Part shown: positions 1 through 11,535 of the stretch, one piece after another
How the letters are laid out: every line of letters starts with the position of its first letter
Position numbering within the stretch: the stretch's first letter is position 1
Assembly: GCF_026745355.1 (NCBI RefSeq)
Contig: NC_079203.1
Coordinates: 1 to 64,000 of the forward strand
DNA: 64,000 bases
Source: Beta vulgaris subsp. vulgaris
Taxonomy: Eukaryota; Streptophyta; Magnoliopsida; Caryophyllales; Amaranthaceae
Direction: 5' to 3'
Program-made: the position numbers and the translations under genes
The notes under the pieces: generated by a model
What the model was told of the DNA's origin: nothing
What the model saw: only the letters and a program-made list of their open reading frames with translations
Databases searched by the model: none

Positions 1-167
1 TTTATTGTTAATTTGGCATCTTATTTTGGATATTGTAATGCAAGTCAGTACAGACTTAAAGGTGTTCGCAATATATGTTATATGTTAAATGTGTATTCGT
101 TGAATAAGTTAAAACAAAAATTATGTGTAAGTCACTGAAATAGCTACTATGTTAATTTCAGCGCAGA

Positions 168-1308
168 ATGGTTCGATCGGGAGGCGCCCCTGACACCTCT
201 CTTAACATCGAGCAATCGATACGTGACCTAGTACAGATTACAGCCAACTTAGCCCAAGGTCACAGCCGGGATGGGGACCTATCTGAAAAAGTGGCCCGTA
301 GGAACCCACCTATACTAAATGGAAAAGGGGGACCTGAAGAGTTGGAAAACTGGGTTGGGGAATTTGATAAGCTTTTCTTCACCTTAACCTGTCCTGACGA
401 GAAAACAGTGCCCTTAGCTAGTTACTATCTGCAGGGGGATGCCCATTTCTGGTGGACCCAGGCTAAGGACAACCTTCTCAGCCAACCGGGTTTCGGGTGG
501 GAAACTTTTAAAAAGGCCCTAAGAGACAAGTACTACCCTCCGTATCTTAAGAAACAAAAAGCCCAAGAGTTTATGATGCTGGACAAGGGACCATGTCGGT
601 AGAGGAATATTACCGAAAATTTATTGAACTGATGAGGTTTGCCCCAGAGATTGCCCCTACTGAGGAGGCTAAAGCCTCACGTTTTGAATTGGGACTTACC
701 CTTGACCTGCAGGGTAGACTGGGGGGAGATACATTCACCTCTCTGGACCATGTGTTTGGCAAAGCTGCCCACCTTTATGCTATCAGGAAAAGGGAGGAAG
801 GGGGTAAGCTGGGCGAGAAACGTAAGGATAACCCAAACCCTGAGGGCAAAGTTTGAGAAAAAGCACAACGGGAACCAGAAAAATCAAAACCCTCAGAGAA
901 ATTTTGGTAAGGGACACCAATAACCCTAATCCACAACAACAACAACAACAACCGCAACAATAACACCAATAACCGCAGACCTGAGCGTGTATATCGGTGT
1001 AGAAAGTGCCCGAACAACCACCTGGTAAGGATTGTGAGGGTAACAAGGTTGAATGCCGGGAATGTGGGAAGATGGGGCATAGAGCCTATGAATGCTATTC
1101 GAAAAACAAGCTAAACCCCAATGGCCAAAGGAAGGGGAACTATGGGGACAAGCCCCGAAACGGAAATGGTAACGGGAATGGTAACGGGGGAGGTAATTAC
1201 AATGGGAATTCTAACTATTCCAAGCCCGCTACCATAACCAGCAACCAAGTCTCTAATGTAACAATGCAACTAGTTCCCAAGATAAGGGCAAAGGGAAGCT
1301 GTACATGA
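168..1308 (+). pseudogene. gag of gypsy element 1, frameshifted
   Basis: The reading frame opens at an ATG at 168 just after a non-coding leader. The first block (168-602) holds the retrotransposon gag domain with the FWWTQAKDNL-type core. The frame shifts near 586-593 and continues to 856. A second shift precedes a Gln/Asn-rich linker and a block at 1006-1308 with a classical CCHC zinc knuckle (CRECGKMGHRAYEC, about 1054-1095), preceded by a degenerate Cys-rich motif. A Gly/Asn-rich tail follows. Gag packages element RNA into virus-like particles; this copy could not make the full protein without suppressing the shifts. The frame changes may be real decay or consensus errors near the gap. 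Confidence 0.85.
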
Positions 1309-1845
1309 TGACGGCTAGTGAAGAAGAGGCTCGTAGAGACGTTGTCACGGGTACATTTTCTATCAACTCCACTCCTGTTAAAGTTTTATTTGATTCTGGA
1401 GCATCCTTGTCATTTATTGCCCATGCAACTGTTAGAAATTTAACATTGGTCGAGTCTGAGTCGATTTCTATGCCTATAGTCATTCCATCTGGGGAGACTG
1501 TTAATTGTTCTAAAAGATTCCTAAAAGTGCCATTAAAGATAGGTGAGGGATACTTTCCCTCTGATCTGATAGAGTTTAACTTATCAAACCTAGATATCAT
1601 TCTGGGGATGGATTGGCTTGGGAAGTACAGGGCTAAGATAGATTGCGATGCGCAAAAAGTGGAACTAAAGGACCCTTGGGGAAAAGAGTGTCATATAGGA
1701 GGATACCTCGAGAACCAGGAATTAAAGTTATCAATGCGTTACAACTTAAGAACTACGTAGACAAGGGTTGGCCCCTATTTATGTGTTCAGTGAGAAGAGT
1801 GGAGGATGATCCGTTAAGGCCTGAAGATGTGCCCATAGTCCGGAA
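1305..1845 (+). pseudogene. retropepsin-like aspartic protease of gypsy element 1
   Basis: The block carries the active-site signature LFDSGASLSFI (near 1387-1419) and the downstream DIILGMDWLGKY motif (near 1592-1627) typical of plant gypsy proteases. It overlaps the end of the gag block by four bases in another frame. The frame is lost near 1740, and the linker towards RT continues in a second frame (1643-1900). The enzyme would cleave the Gag-Pol polyprotein. Confidence 0.85.
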
Positions 1846-3411
1846 TTCCAGGATGTCTTTCCTGAGGAAATACCTGGTATGCCTCCAAGGAGAGATGTAG
1901 AGTTCACCGTTGACCTAGTACCTGGGACTGGACCCATTTCGAAAGCCCCGTATCGGATGGCTCCGGCAGAAATGAATGAGTTAAAGAACCAGTTAGAGGA
2001 ACTTCTAGACAAAGGGTATATTAGACCTAGCATGTCGCCATGGGGAGCACCCGTCTATTTGTGAAAAAGAAGGATGGTAGCTTGAGGTTATGTATAGACT
2101 ACCGGGAGTTGAACAATGTCACTGTGAAAAACAAGTATCCATTACCTAGGATTGATGATTTGTTCGACCAACTTCAGGGTGCGGGGATGTTCTCCAAAAT
2201 GACTTAAGGTCTGGTTACCATCAGTTGAGGATTGTTGATCATGATATACCTAAGACTGCCTTTCGAACCAGATATGGCCACTATGAGTTTACGGTTATGC
2301 CTTTTGGGTTAACCAATGCACCTGCAGTTTTCATGGACCTTATGAATAGAATTTTCCGACCCTACCTAGACAAATTCGTCGTAGTTTCATAGACGATATC
2401 CTGATCTATTCTAAGAACAAGGAGGAACATGAGATCATTTGAGGGTCATTTTGCAGACACTTAGGGACAACCAACTTATTGCAAAGTTTTCGAAATGTGA
2501 ATTTTGGTTGGAAAGAGTGTCATTTTTGGGTCATTTTATCTCTAAGGAGGGTGTATCAGTCGATCCTGCAAAATCAAAGCCGTGAGTGAATGGCCTACTC
2601 CAAAGAATGTCACGGATATACGAAGTTTCTTGGGTTTAGCCGGTTACTATAGGAGATTTGTGAAAGACTTCTCCAAAATAGCAAAACCTATGACAAACCT
2701 GATGAAGAAGGATTGTAGGTTTACCTGGAATGAGGACAGTGAGAAGGCCTTCCAAACACTCAAAGAGAGATTAACCTCAGCCCCTGTCCTAACCTTGCCT
2801 AATGGGAACGAAGGATATGATGTGTATAGTGATGCATCCAAAAATGGGTTGGGTTGTGTTCTGATGCAAAACGGGAAAGTTATAGCTTATGCGTCCCGAC
2901 AGTTGAAGCCATATGAAGTCAATTACCCAACACATGACCTAGAATTGGCCGCCATAGTATTTGCACTCAAAATCTGGAGACACTACCTCTATGGGTAACC
3001 TGCCGTATCTTCACCGATCACAAAAGCCTTAAATATATCTTCACCCAGAAAGACCTCAACATGAGGCAGCGCAGATGGTTAGAGCTCATCAAGGACTATG
3101 ACTTAGACATCCAATACCATGAGGGTAAAGCCAACGTTGTTGCTGATGCGTTAAGTCGCAAGTCTAGCCATAGCCTGAATACATTAGTCGTTGCCGACAA
3201 ACTTTGTGAGGAATTCTCTAGACTTCAGATAGAAGTTGTTCATGAAGGGGAGGTAGAAAGATTGCTGAGTGCCCTAACCATCGAACCTAACTTCCTAGAA
3301 GAGATAAGGCGAGTCAACCTGGGGATGTGAAACTTGAGCGAGTCAAGGCAAAGCTTAAGGAGGGCAAAGCAGAGGGGTTTGCGATCCATGAGGATGGAGC
3401 ATACGATATAA
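1846..3411 (+). pseudogene. reverse transcriptase and RNase H of gypsy element 1, frameshifted
   Basis: RT begins around the [14 protein letters not shown] linker motif (1845-1890). It passes through the substrate-binding region, a stop in the region of 2207, and the catalytic FIDDILIYS box near 2383-2410, which is out of frame with the preceding block. RNase H with the connection domain lies at 2582-2998 ([36 protein letters not shown]) and continues at 3061-3330 up to the [10 protein letters not shown] motif. At least four frame changes break the polyprotein. The next expected domain, integrase, falls in the gap. Confidence 0.88.
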
Positions 3412-4409
3412 NNNNNNNNNNNNNNNNNNNNNNNNNNNNNNNNNNNNNNNNNNNNNNNNNNNNNNNNNNNNNNNNNNNNNNNNNNNNNNNNNNNNNNNNN
3501 NNNNNNNNNNNNNNNNNNNNNNNNNNNNNNNNNNNNNNNNNNNNNNNNNNNNNNNNNNNNNNNNNNNNNNNNNNNNNNNNNNNNNNNNNNNNNNNNNNNN
3601 NNNNNNNNNNNNNNNNNNNNNNNNNNNNNNNNNNNNNNNNNNNNNNNNNNNNNNNNNNNNNNNNNNNNNNNNNNNNNNNNNNNNNNNNNNNNNNNNNNNN
3701 NNNNNNNNNNNNNNNNNNNNNNNNNNNNNNNNNNNNNNNNNNNNNNNNNNNNNNNNNNNNNNNNNNNNNNNNNNNNNNNNNNNNNNNNNNNNNNNNNNNN
3801 NNNNNNNNNNNNNNNNNNNNNNNNNNNNNNNNNNNNNNNNNNNNNNNNNNNNNNNNNNNNNNNNNNNNNNNNNNNNNNNNNNNNNNNNNNNNNNNNNNNN
3901 NNNNNNNNNNNNNNNNNNNNNNNNNNNNNNNNNNNNNNNNNNNNNNNNNNNNNNNNNNNNNNNNNNNNNNNNNNNNNNNNNNNNNNNNNNNNNNNNNNNN
4001 NNNNNNNNNNNNNNNNNNNNNNNNNNNNNNNNNNNNNNNNNNNNNNNNNNNNNNNNNNNNNNNNNNNNNNNNNNNNNNNNNNNNNNNNNNNNNNNNNNNN
4101 NNNNNNNNNNNNNNNNNNNNNNNNNNNNNNNNNNNNNNNNNNNNNNNNNNNNNNNNNNNNNNNNNNNNNNNNNNNNNNNNNNNNNNNNNNNNNNNNNNNN
4201 NNNNNNNNNNNNNNNNNNNNNNNNNNNNNNNNNNNNNNNNNNNNNNNNNNNNNNNNNNNNNNNNNNNNNNNNNNNNNNNNNNNNNNNNNNNNNNNNNNNN
4301 NNNNNNNNNNNNNNNNNNNNNNNNNNNNNNNNNNNNNNNNNNNNNNNNNNNNNNNNNNNNNNNNNNNNNNNNNNNNNNNNNNNNNNNNNNNNNNNNNNNN
4401 NNNNNNNNN
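3412..4409. other. assembly gap (998 N)
   Basis: An unbroken run of N. To its left is gypsy pol, to its right satellite DNA in mid-unit. The true length is unknown and the missing sequence probably includes the gypsy integrase and 3' LTR and more satellite. Confidence 1.
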
Positions 4410-7400
4410 TCTATGTTCGATGACCCCCGGTACACGCCATTGAGGCATTTTTCGTGATTACTTAAAACTATCCTAAAAAGGCAACACAAACCTTTGGAAG
4501 ACTTTGGCTTTCACTATTTGGGGCCCTTTTGGTCAAATGTGCTTTACAATGCCATTTTATGAGAAATCAAACATATTTTCACAAATCCTCCGAGTTAGTG
4601 AACCGGTGTACACGCTTGAGTGTTATTTTAGAGATTTCATAAAATCAAACTAAGGATCCCTCTTCTGGTCCCCGAGTAGACTTATTGGTCCTGTGTATTG
4701 ATTTCTAGATGGTCGAAGTTCTTTCTGATACCATTTTTCTTAAGATTTCAACAATTCTTCAAAATCCCTATGTTCGGTGACCCCCGATACACTCGTATGA
4801 GGCATTTTTCGTTATTACTTAAAACTATTCTAAAAAGGCAACACGAAACCTTTGGAAGACTTTGGTTGTCACTATTTGGGGCCCTTTTGGTCAAATGTGT
4901 TTTACACAGCCATTTTATGAGAAATCAAACTATTTTAAAAATCCTCCAAGTTAGTGAACCGGGTACACGCCTGAGTGTTATTTCAGAGATTTCACGAAAT
5001 CAAACTAAATGGCTCTTCTACACCCCGGGTAGACTTAGGGTTCCTGTGTATTGATATCTAGACTGTCGAAGTTCCTTCCGAGGCCATTTTTCTAAAGATT
5101 TGAACAATTCTTTAAAATCTTTATGTTCGGTAACCCCCGTACACGCATGTGAGGCATTTTTCGTGATAACTTAAAACTATTCTAAAAGTTAACACGAAAC
5201 CTTTGGAAGACTTTGGCTTTACTATTTGGGCCTTTTTGGTCAAATGTGCTTTACAGTGCCATTTTATGAGAAATAAAATATTTTCAAAAATCCTCCAGTT
5301 AGTGAACCGGGGTACACGCCTGAGTGTTATTTCAGAGATTTCATAAAATCAAACTAAGGATGGCTCTTCTGGCAACCGAGTAGACCAAGGGTTCCTGTGT
5401 ATTGATTTCTAGACGGTCCAAATTCCTTCTGATGCCATTTTTCTAAAGATTCTAACAATTCTTTAAAATCTCTATGTTCGATGACCCCCGGTACACGCCA
5501 GTGAGGCATTTTTCGTGATTACTTAAAACTATCCTAAAAAGGCAACACGAAACCTTTGGAAGACTTTGGCTTTCACTATTTGGGGCCCTTTGGTCAAATG
5601 TGCTTTACAGTGCCATTTTATGAGAAATCAAATATATTTTCAAAAATCCTCAGAGTTAGTGAACCGGGGTACACGCCTGAGTGTTATTTCAGAGATTTCA
5701 TAAAATCAAACTAAGCATGCGTCTTGTGGTCCCCCGAGTAGACTTAGGGTTCCTGTGTATTGATTTCTAGACGGTCGAAGTTCCATCTGATGCCATTTTT
5801 CTAAATAGTTCATCAATTCTTTAAAATCTCTATGTCTAGTGACCCCCGGTACACGCTTGTGAGGCATTTTTCGTTATTACTTTAAGCTATCCTAAAAAGC
5901 CAACACGAAACCATTGGAAGACTTTGGCTTTCACTATTTGGGGCCTTTTTTGTCAAAAGTGCTTTACAGTGCCATTTTATGAGAAATCAAATATATTTTC
6001 GAAAATCCTCCGAGTTAGTGAACCGGGGGACACGCCTGAGTGTTATTTACGAGAATTCATAAAATAAAACTAAGGATGGCTCTTCTGGTCACCGAGTAGA
6101 CTTAGGGTTCCTGTGTATTGATTTCTAGATGGTCGAAATTCCTTTTGATGCCATTTTTCTAAAGATTTCAACAATTCTTCAAAATCTCTATGTTCGGTGA
6201 CCCCCGGTACACGCGTGTGAGGCATTTTTCGTTATTACTTAAAACTACTCCAAAAAGGCAACACGAAACCTTTGGAAGACTTTGGGTTTCACTATTTGGG
6301 GCCTTTGGTCAAATGTGCTTTACAATGCCATTTTATGAGAAATCAAACATATTTTCACAAATCCTCCGAGTTAGTGAACCGGGGTACACGCTTGAGTGTT
6401 ATTTTAGAGATTTCATAAAATCAAACTAAGGATGCCTCTTCTGGTCCCCGAGTAGACTTATTGGTCCTGTGTATTGATTTCTAGATGGTCGAAGTTCTTT
6501 CTGATACCATTTTTCTTAAGATTTCAACAATTCTTCAAAATCTCTATGTTCGGTGACCCCCGGTACACGCGTATGAGGCATTTTTCGGTATTACTTAAAA
6601 GTATCCAGAAAAGGCAACACGAAACCTTTGGAAGACTTTGGTGTTCACTATTTGGGGCCCTTTTGGTCAAATGTGTATTACAGTGCCATTTTATGAGAAA
6701 TCAAACATGTTTTCAAAAATCATCCAAGTTAGTGAACCGGCGTACACGCCTGAGTGTTATTTCAGAAATTTCACGAAATCAAACTAAATGGCTCTTCTAC
6801 AACCCGGGTAGACTTAGGGTTCCTGTGTATTGATTTCTAGATGGACGAAGTTCCTTCCGATGCCATTTTTCTAGAGATTTGAATAATTCTTTAAATTCTC
6901 TATGTTCGTTGACCCCCGATACGCGCATGTGATGCATTTTTCGTGATAACGTAAAACTATTCTGAAAAGGAAACACGAAACCTTTGGATGACTTTGGCAT
7001 TCACTATTTGGGGCCCTTTTGGTCAATTGTGCTTTACAGTGCCATTTAATGAGAAATCAAACATATTTTCAAAAATGCTCTAAGTTAGTGAACCGGGGTA
7101 CACGCCTGAGTGTTATTTCGGAGATTTCATAAAATCAAACTAAGGATGCCTCTTCTGGTCCCCGAGTAGACTTAGGGTTCCTGTGTATTGATTTCTAGAC
7201 TATCGAAGTTCTGTCCGATGCCATTTTTCTAAATATTTCATCAATTCTTTAAAATCTCTATGTTCGGTGATCCCCGGTACACGCCTGAAAGGCATTTTTC
7301 GTTATTACTTAAAACTATTCTAAAAAGGCAACACGAAACCTTTTGAAGACTTTTGCTTTCACTATTTGGGCCCTTTTGGTCAAATGTGCTTTACAGTGCC

Positions 7401-10400
7401 ATTTTATGATAAATCAAACATATTTTAAAAATCCTCCAGTTAGTGAACGGGGTACACGCGAGTGTTATTTCAGAGATTTATAAAATCAAACTAAGGATGC
7501 TTTTGGTCCCGAGTAGACTTAGGGTTCCTGTGTATTGATTTCTAGACTGGCGAAGTTCCTTCTGATGCCATTTTCTAAAATTTCACAATTCTTTAAAATC
7601 TCTATGTTCGTGACCCCCGGTACACGCCGTGAGGCATTTTTCGTATTACTTAAAACTATCCTAAAAAGGACACAGAAACCTTTGGAAGACTTTGGCTTTC
7701 ACTACTATTTGGGGCCTTTGGTCAAATGTGCTTTACAGTGCCATTTTATGAGAAATCAAAATATTTTCAAAAATCCTCCAGTTAGTGAACCGGGGTACAG
7801 CCTGAGTGTTTTTTGAGATTTCATAAAATCAAACTAAGGATGCTCTTCTGGTCCGAGTAGACTTAGGGTTCCAGTGTATTGATTTCTTGACGGTCGAAGT
7901 TCCTTCTGATGCCATTTTTCTAAATTTCATCAATTCTTTAAAATATATATGTTTTGTGACCCCCGTTACACGCCTGTGAGGAATTTTTCGTTATTACTTT
8001 AAGTTATCCTAAAAAGGCAACACGAAACCTTTGGAAGACTTTGGCTTTCACTATTGGGGCCTTTGGTCAAATGTGCTTTACAGTCCATTTTATGAGAATC
8101 AAAATATTTTCAAAAATCCTCCAGTTAGTGAACCGGGTACACGCCTGAGAGTTATTTCAGAGATTTCACAAAATCAAACTTAGGATGTGGCTTGTGGTTC
8201 CCGAGTAGACTTAGGTTTCCTGTGTATTGATTTCTAGCAGTCGAAGTTCCATTTGATGCCATTTTTCTAAATATTTAATAAATTCTTTAAAATCTCTATG
8301 TTCAGTGACCCCCGGTACACGCCTGTGAGGCATTTTTCGTTATTACTTAAAACTATCCTAAAAAGGCAACACGAAACCTTTGGAAGACTTTGGCTTTCAC
8401 TATTTGGGGCCCTTTTGGTCAAATGTGCTTTACAGTGCCATTTTAAGAAATCAAAGATATTTTCAAAAATCCTCCAAGTTAGTGAACCGGGGTACACGCC
8501 TGAGTGTTATTTCACAGATTTCATAAAATCAAACTAAGGAATCCTCTTCTGGTCCCCGAGTAGACTTAGGGTTCCTGTGTATTGATTTCTAGACGGTCGA
8601 AGTTCCTTCTGATGCCATTTTTCTAAATATTTCAACAATTCTTTAAAATCTCTATGTTCAGTGACCCCCGGTACACGCATGTGAGGCATTTTTCGTGATT
8701 ACTTAAAACTATCCTAAAAAGGCAACAAGAAACCTTTGGAAGACTTTGGCTTTCACTATTTGGGGCCCTTTTGGTCAAATGTGCTTTACAGTGCCATTTT
8801 ATGAGAAATCAAACATATTTTAAAAATCCTCCGAGTTAGTGAACCGGGGTACACGCCTGAGTGTTATTTCAGAGATTTTATAAAATCAAACTAAGGATGC
8901 CTTCTGGTCACCGAGTAGACTTAGGGTTCCTGTGTATTGATTTTTAGACGGTCGAATTCCTTTGATGCCATTTTTCTAAAGATTTCAACAATTCTTTAAA
9001 ATCTCTATGTTCGATGACCCCCGGTACATGCCTGTGAGGCATTTTTCGTGATTACTTAAAACTATCCCAAAAAGGCAACACGAAACCTTTGGAAGACTTT
9101 GGGTTTCACTATTTGGGGCCCTATTGGTCAGATGTGCTTTACAGTGCCATTTTATGAGAAATCAAAGATATTTTCAAAAATCCTCCAAGTTAGTGAACCG
9201 GGGTACACGCCTGAGTGTTATTTCAGAGATTTCATAAAATCAAACTAAGGATGCGTCTTGTGGTCCCCGAGTAGACTTAGGGTTCCTGTGTATTGATTTC
9301 TAGATGGTCGAAGTTCCGTCTGATGCCATTTTTCTAAATATTTCATCAATTCTTTTAAATCTCTATGTTCGGTGACCCACGGTACACGTCTGTGAGGCAT
9401 TTTTCTTTATTACCTAAAACTATCCTAAAAAAGAACCACGAAACCATTGGAAGACTTTGGTTTTCACTATTTGAGGACCTTTTGGTCAAATGTGCTTTAC
9501 AGTGCCATTTTATGAGAAATCAAACATATTTTCAAAAATCCTTCGAGTTATTGAACCGGGGTACACGCCTGAGTGTTATTTCAGAGATTTCATAATATTT
9601 AACTAAGGATGGCCTTTCTGGTCACTGAGTAGACTTACGGTTCCTGTATATTGATTTCTAGAAGGTCGAACTTCCTTCTGATGCCATTTTTCTAGAGATT
9701 TCAACAATTCTTTAAAATCTCTATGTTCGATGACCCCCGGTATACGCCTGTGAGGCATTTTTCGTGATTACTTAAAACTATTTTAAAAAGGAAACACGAA
9801 ACCTTTGGAAGACTTTGGCTTTCACTATTTGGGACCCTATTGGTCAAATGTGCTTTACAGTGCCATTTTATGAGAAATCAAAAATATTTTCAAAAATCCT
9901 CCAAGTTAGTGAATTGGGGTACACGTCAGAGTGTTATTTCAGAGATTTCATAATATTGAACTAAGGATGGCCCTTCTGGTCTACGAGTAGACTTAGGGTT
10001 CCTGTGTATTGATTTCTAGACGGTCGAAGTTCCTTCTGATGCCATTTTCTAAAGATTTCAAGATTTCTTTAAAATCTCTATGGTCGGTGACCCCCGGTAC
10101 ACGCCTGAAAGGCCTTTATCGTAATTACTTAAAACTATCCTAAAAAGGCAACACGAATCCTTTGGAAGACTTTGGCTTTCACTATTTGGGGCCCTATTGG
10201 TCAAATGTGCTTTACAGCGCCATTTTATGAGAAGTCAAAGATATTTTCAAAAATCCTCCATGTTAGTGAACTAGGGTACACGCCCGAGTGTTATTTCAGA
10301 GATTTCATAAAATCAAACTAAGGATGCGTCTTGTGGTCCCCGAGTAGACTTAGGGTTCCTGTGTATTGATTTCTAGACGATCGAAGTAGACTTAGGTACA

Positions 10401-10848
10401 CGCTTGTGAGGCATTTTTCGTGATTACTTAAAACTATCCTAAAAAGGCAACACGAAACCTTTGGAGGACTTTGGCTTTCACTATTTGGGGCCCTTTTGGT
10501 CAAATGTGCTTTACAATGCCATTTTATGAGAAATCAAATATATTTTCAAAAATCCTCCGAGTTAGTGAACTGGGTACACGCCTGAGTGTTATTTCAGAGA
10601 ATTTATAAAATCAAACTAAGGATGCCTCTTCTGGTCCACGAGTAGACTTAGGGTTCTTGTGTATTGATTTCTAGACGGTCGAAGTTCCTGCTAATGCCAT
10701 TTTCTAAAGATTTCAAGAATTCTTTAAAATTTCTATGTTCGGTGACCCCCGGTACACGCCTGTGAGGCATTTTTCGTTATTACTTAAAATTATCCTAAAA
10801 GGGCAACACGAAATCATTGGAAGACTTTGGCTTTCACTATTTGGGGCC
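4410..10848. repeat. Tandem satellite array, ~358 bp unit built of two ~178 bp halves
   Basis: The same block recurs head to tail. Taking the TATGTTC landmark, units start near 4411, 4769, 5122, 5473, 5831, 6189, 6545, 6901, 7259, 7603, 7949, 8297, 8653, 9006, 9364, 9722, 10079, then 10734 after a unit shortened by a deletion. Spacing is mostly 351-358 bp, and 344-348 bp for three units between 7259 and 8297. Each unit contains two related landmarks about 177 bp apart: GTGACCCCCGGTACACGC and GTGAACCGGGGTACACGC. Each is preceded by a GCCATTTT..ATTTCAA/AATCAAA stretch, so the unit is a diverged dimer. The array begins at the gap and is cut at the right by the LTR starting at 10849. ORFs of 60-120 residues inside it recur with the period and are not genes. 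Confidence 0.97.
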
Positions 10849-11480
10849 TGTTATGGCTGAATTTTTTGACTGGATGACATTAACGCAATGACGTGATGAC
10901 TCGATGACATGATGCCATCTGACATGATGACGAAACAACTATGACTTAAAGACGCAGCGTAGGACGTAAGATGGGAGCGGAGCTTTAAGTGGTAACGGTT
11001 CAGCTAAAATAGTAAGGAGTGTAATGAGGCATAAATTCAGCCGTTAAAGAGCAAGGATCATGACGTTGGAGCATAAATGAGTAAGATCTCCCATGATTGA
11101 AGGACCGAAATTAATGTAATAATTAGTGGATTTCTTATGTATTCGTTGAGAAAAAGCCAAGGGGGAAAAAGAGGCATACAAAAGGGGTTAGAGAATCATT
11201 ATTCATTTTTTACGCATTATTATCGAAAGAACACTCGAGACAAAAGTACTTTTGTAACGTCAGTCACTCACTAAGAAAGACAGTGAACCATAGTAGATTG
11301 GTGGATCTCCATCCACCCGCGGTTTTTACCCACCTTCATTGGGGTTTTCCCGTCACCATTTTTGTGTGTTCATCCCCTTTGATCCCCATTGCATTCGTTT
11401 GTCGCATTGTCTTAAACATAATCTGGTTAAATCGTCCCAAACTTTAATTTCGTCGTAAGTGATAAATTTTAGCATAAACA
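10849..11480 (+). repeat. 5' LTR of the Tat element
   Basis: It starts TGTTATGGCTGAATTTTT directly at the satellite edge and ends TTTTAGCATAAACA just before the primer-binding site. The right third (STR around 11290-11360, with CCACCCGCGGTTTTTACCCA) is closely matched at 20110-20160 and, inverted, at 21200-21240. Length 632 bp against 638 bp for the 3' LTR. Confidence 0.88.
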
Positions 11481-11483
11481 ATT

Positions 11484-11501
11484 TGGCGCCCACCGTGGGG
11501 C
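11484..11501 (+). other. Primer-binding site of the Tat element
   Basis: TGGCGCCCACCGTGGGGC lies three bases after the LTR end, the place where a tRNA primes minus-strand synthesis. The same 18 bases occur inverted at 21036-21053. The tRNA species was not identified. Confidence 0.75.
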
Positions 11502-11535
11502 ATAACCAGATCATCTACTGTTCAAAATCCATCAA

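Larger units (their letters stand above)
1..3411 (+). mobile_element. Ty3/gypsy LTR retrotransposon, partial and decayed
   Basis: Coding blocks occur in the order gag (zinc knuckle), aspartic protease, reverse transcriptase, RNase H, all on the plus strand, which is the Ty3/gypsy order up to the missing integrase. Bases 1-167 are AT-rich and non-coding, probably the end of the 5' LTR or leader. The element runs into the assembly gap at 3412, so integrase and 3' LTR are unseen. The frame changes several times and there is at least one in-frame stop in RT. The protease and RT wording resembles the Tekay/Del type of plant chromovirus, but without the integrase C-terminus that lineage is an inference. 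Confidence 0.93.

Noticed and set aside
3240..4489. Three long ORFs (about 376-402 codons) across 3240-4489
   Set aside because: They exist only because the run of N has no stop codons.
4410..10848. Recurring ORFs of 60-120 codons in the satellite, and a CRISPR-like look of regular repeats
   Set aside because: They repeat with the satellite period and are broken in some copies. There are no unique spacers between short repeats, and the unit is ~358 bp, so this is a plant satellite and not a CRISPR array.
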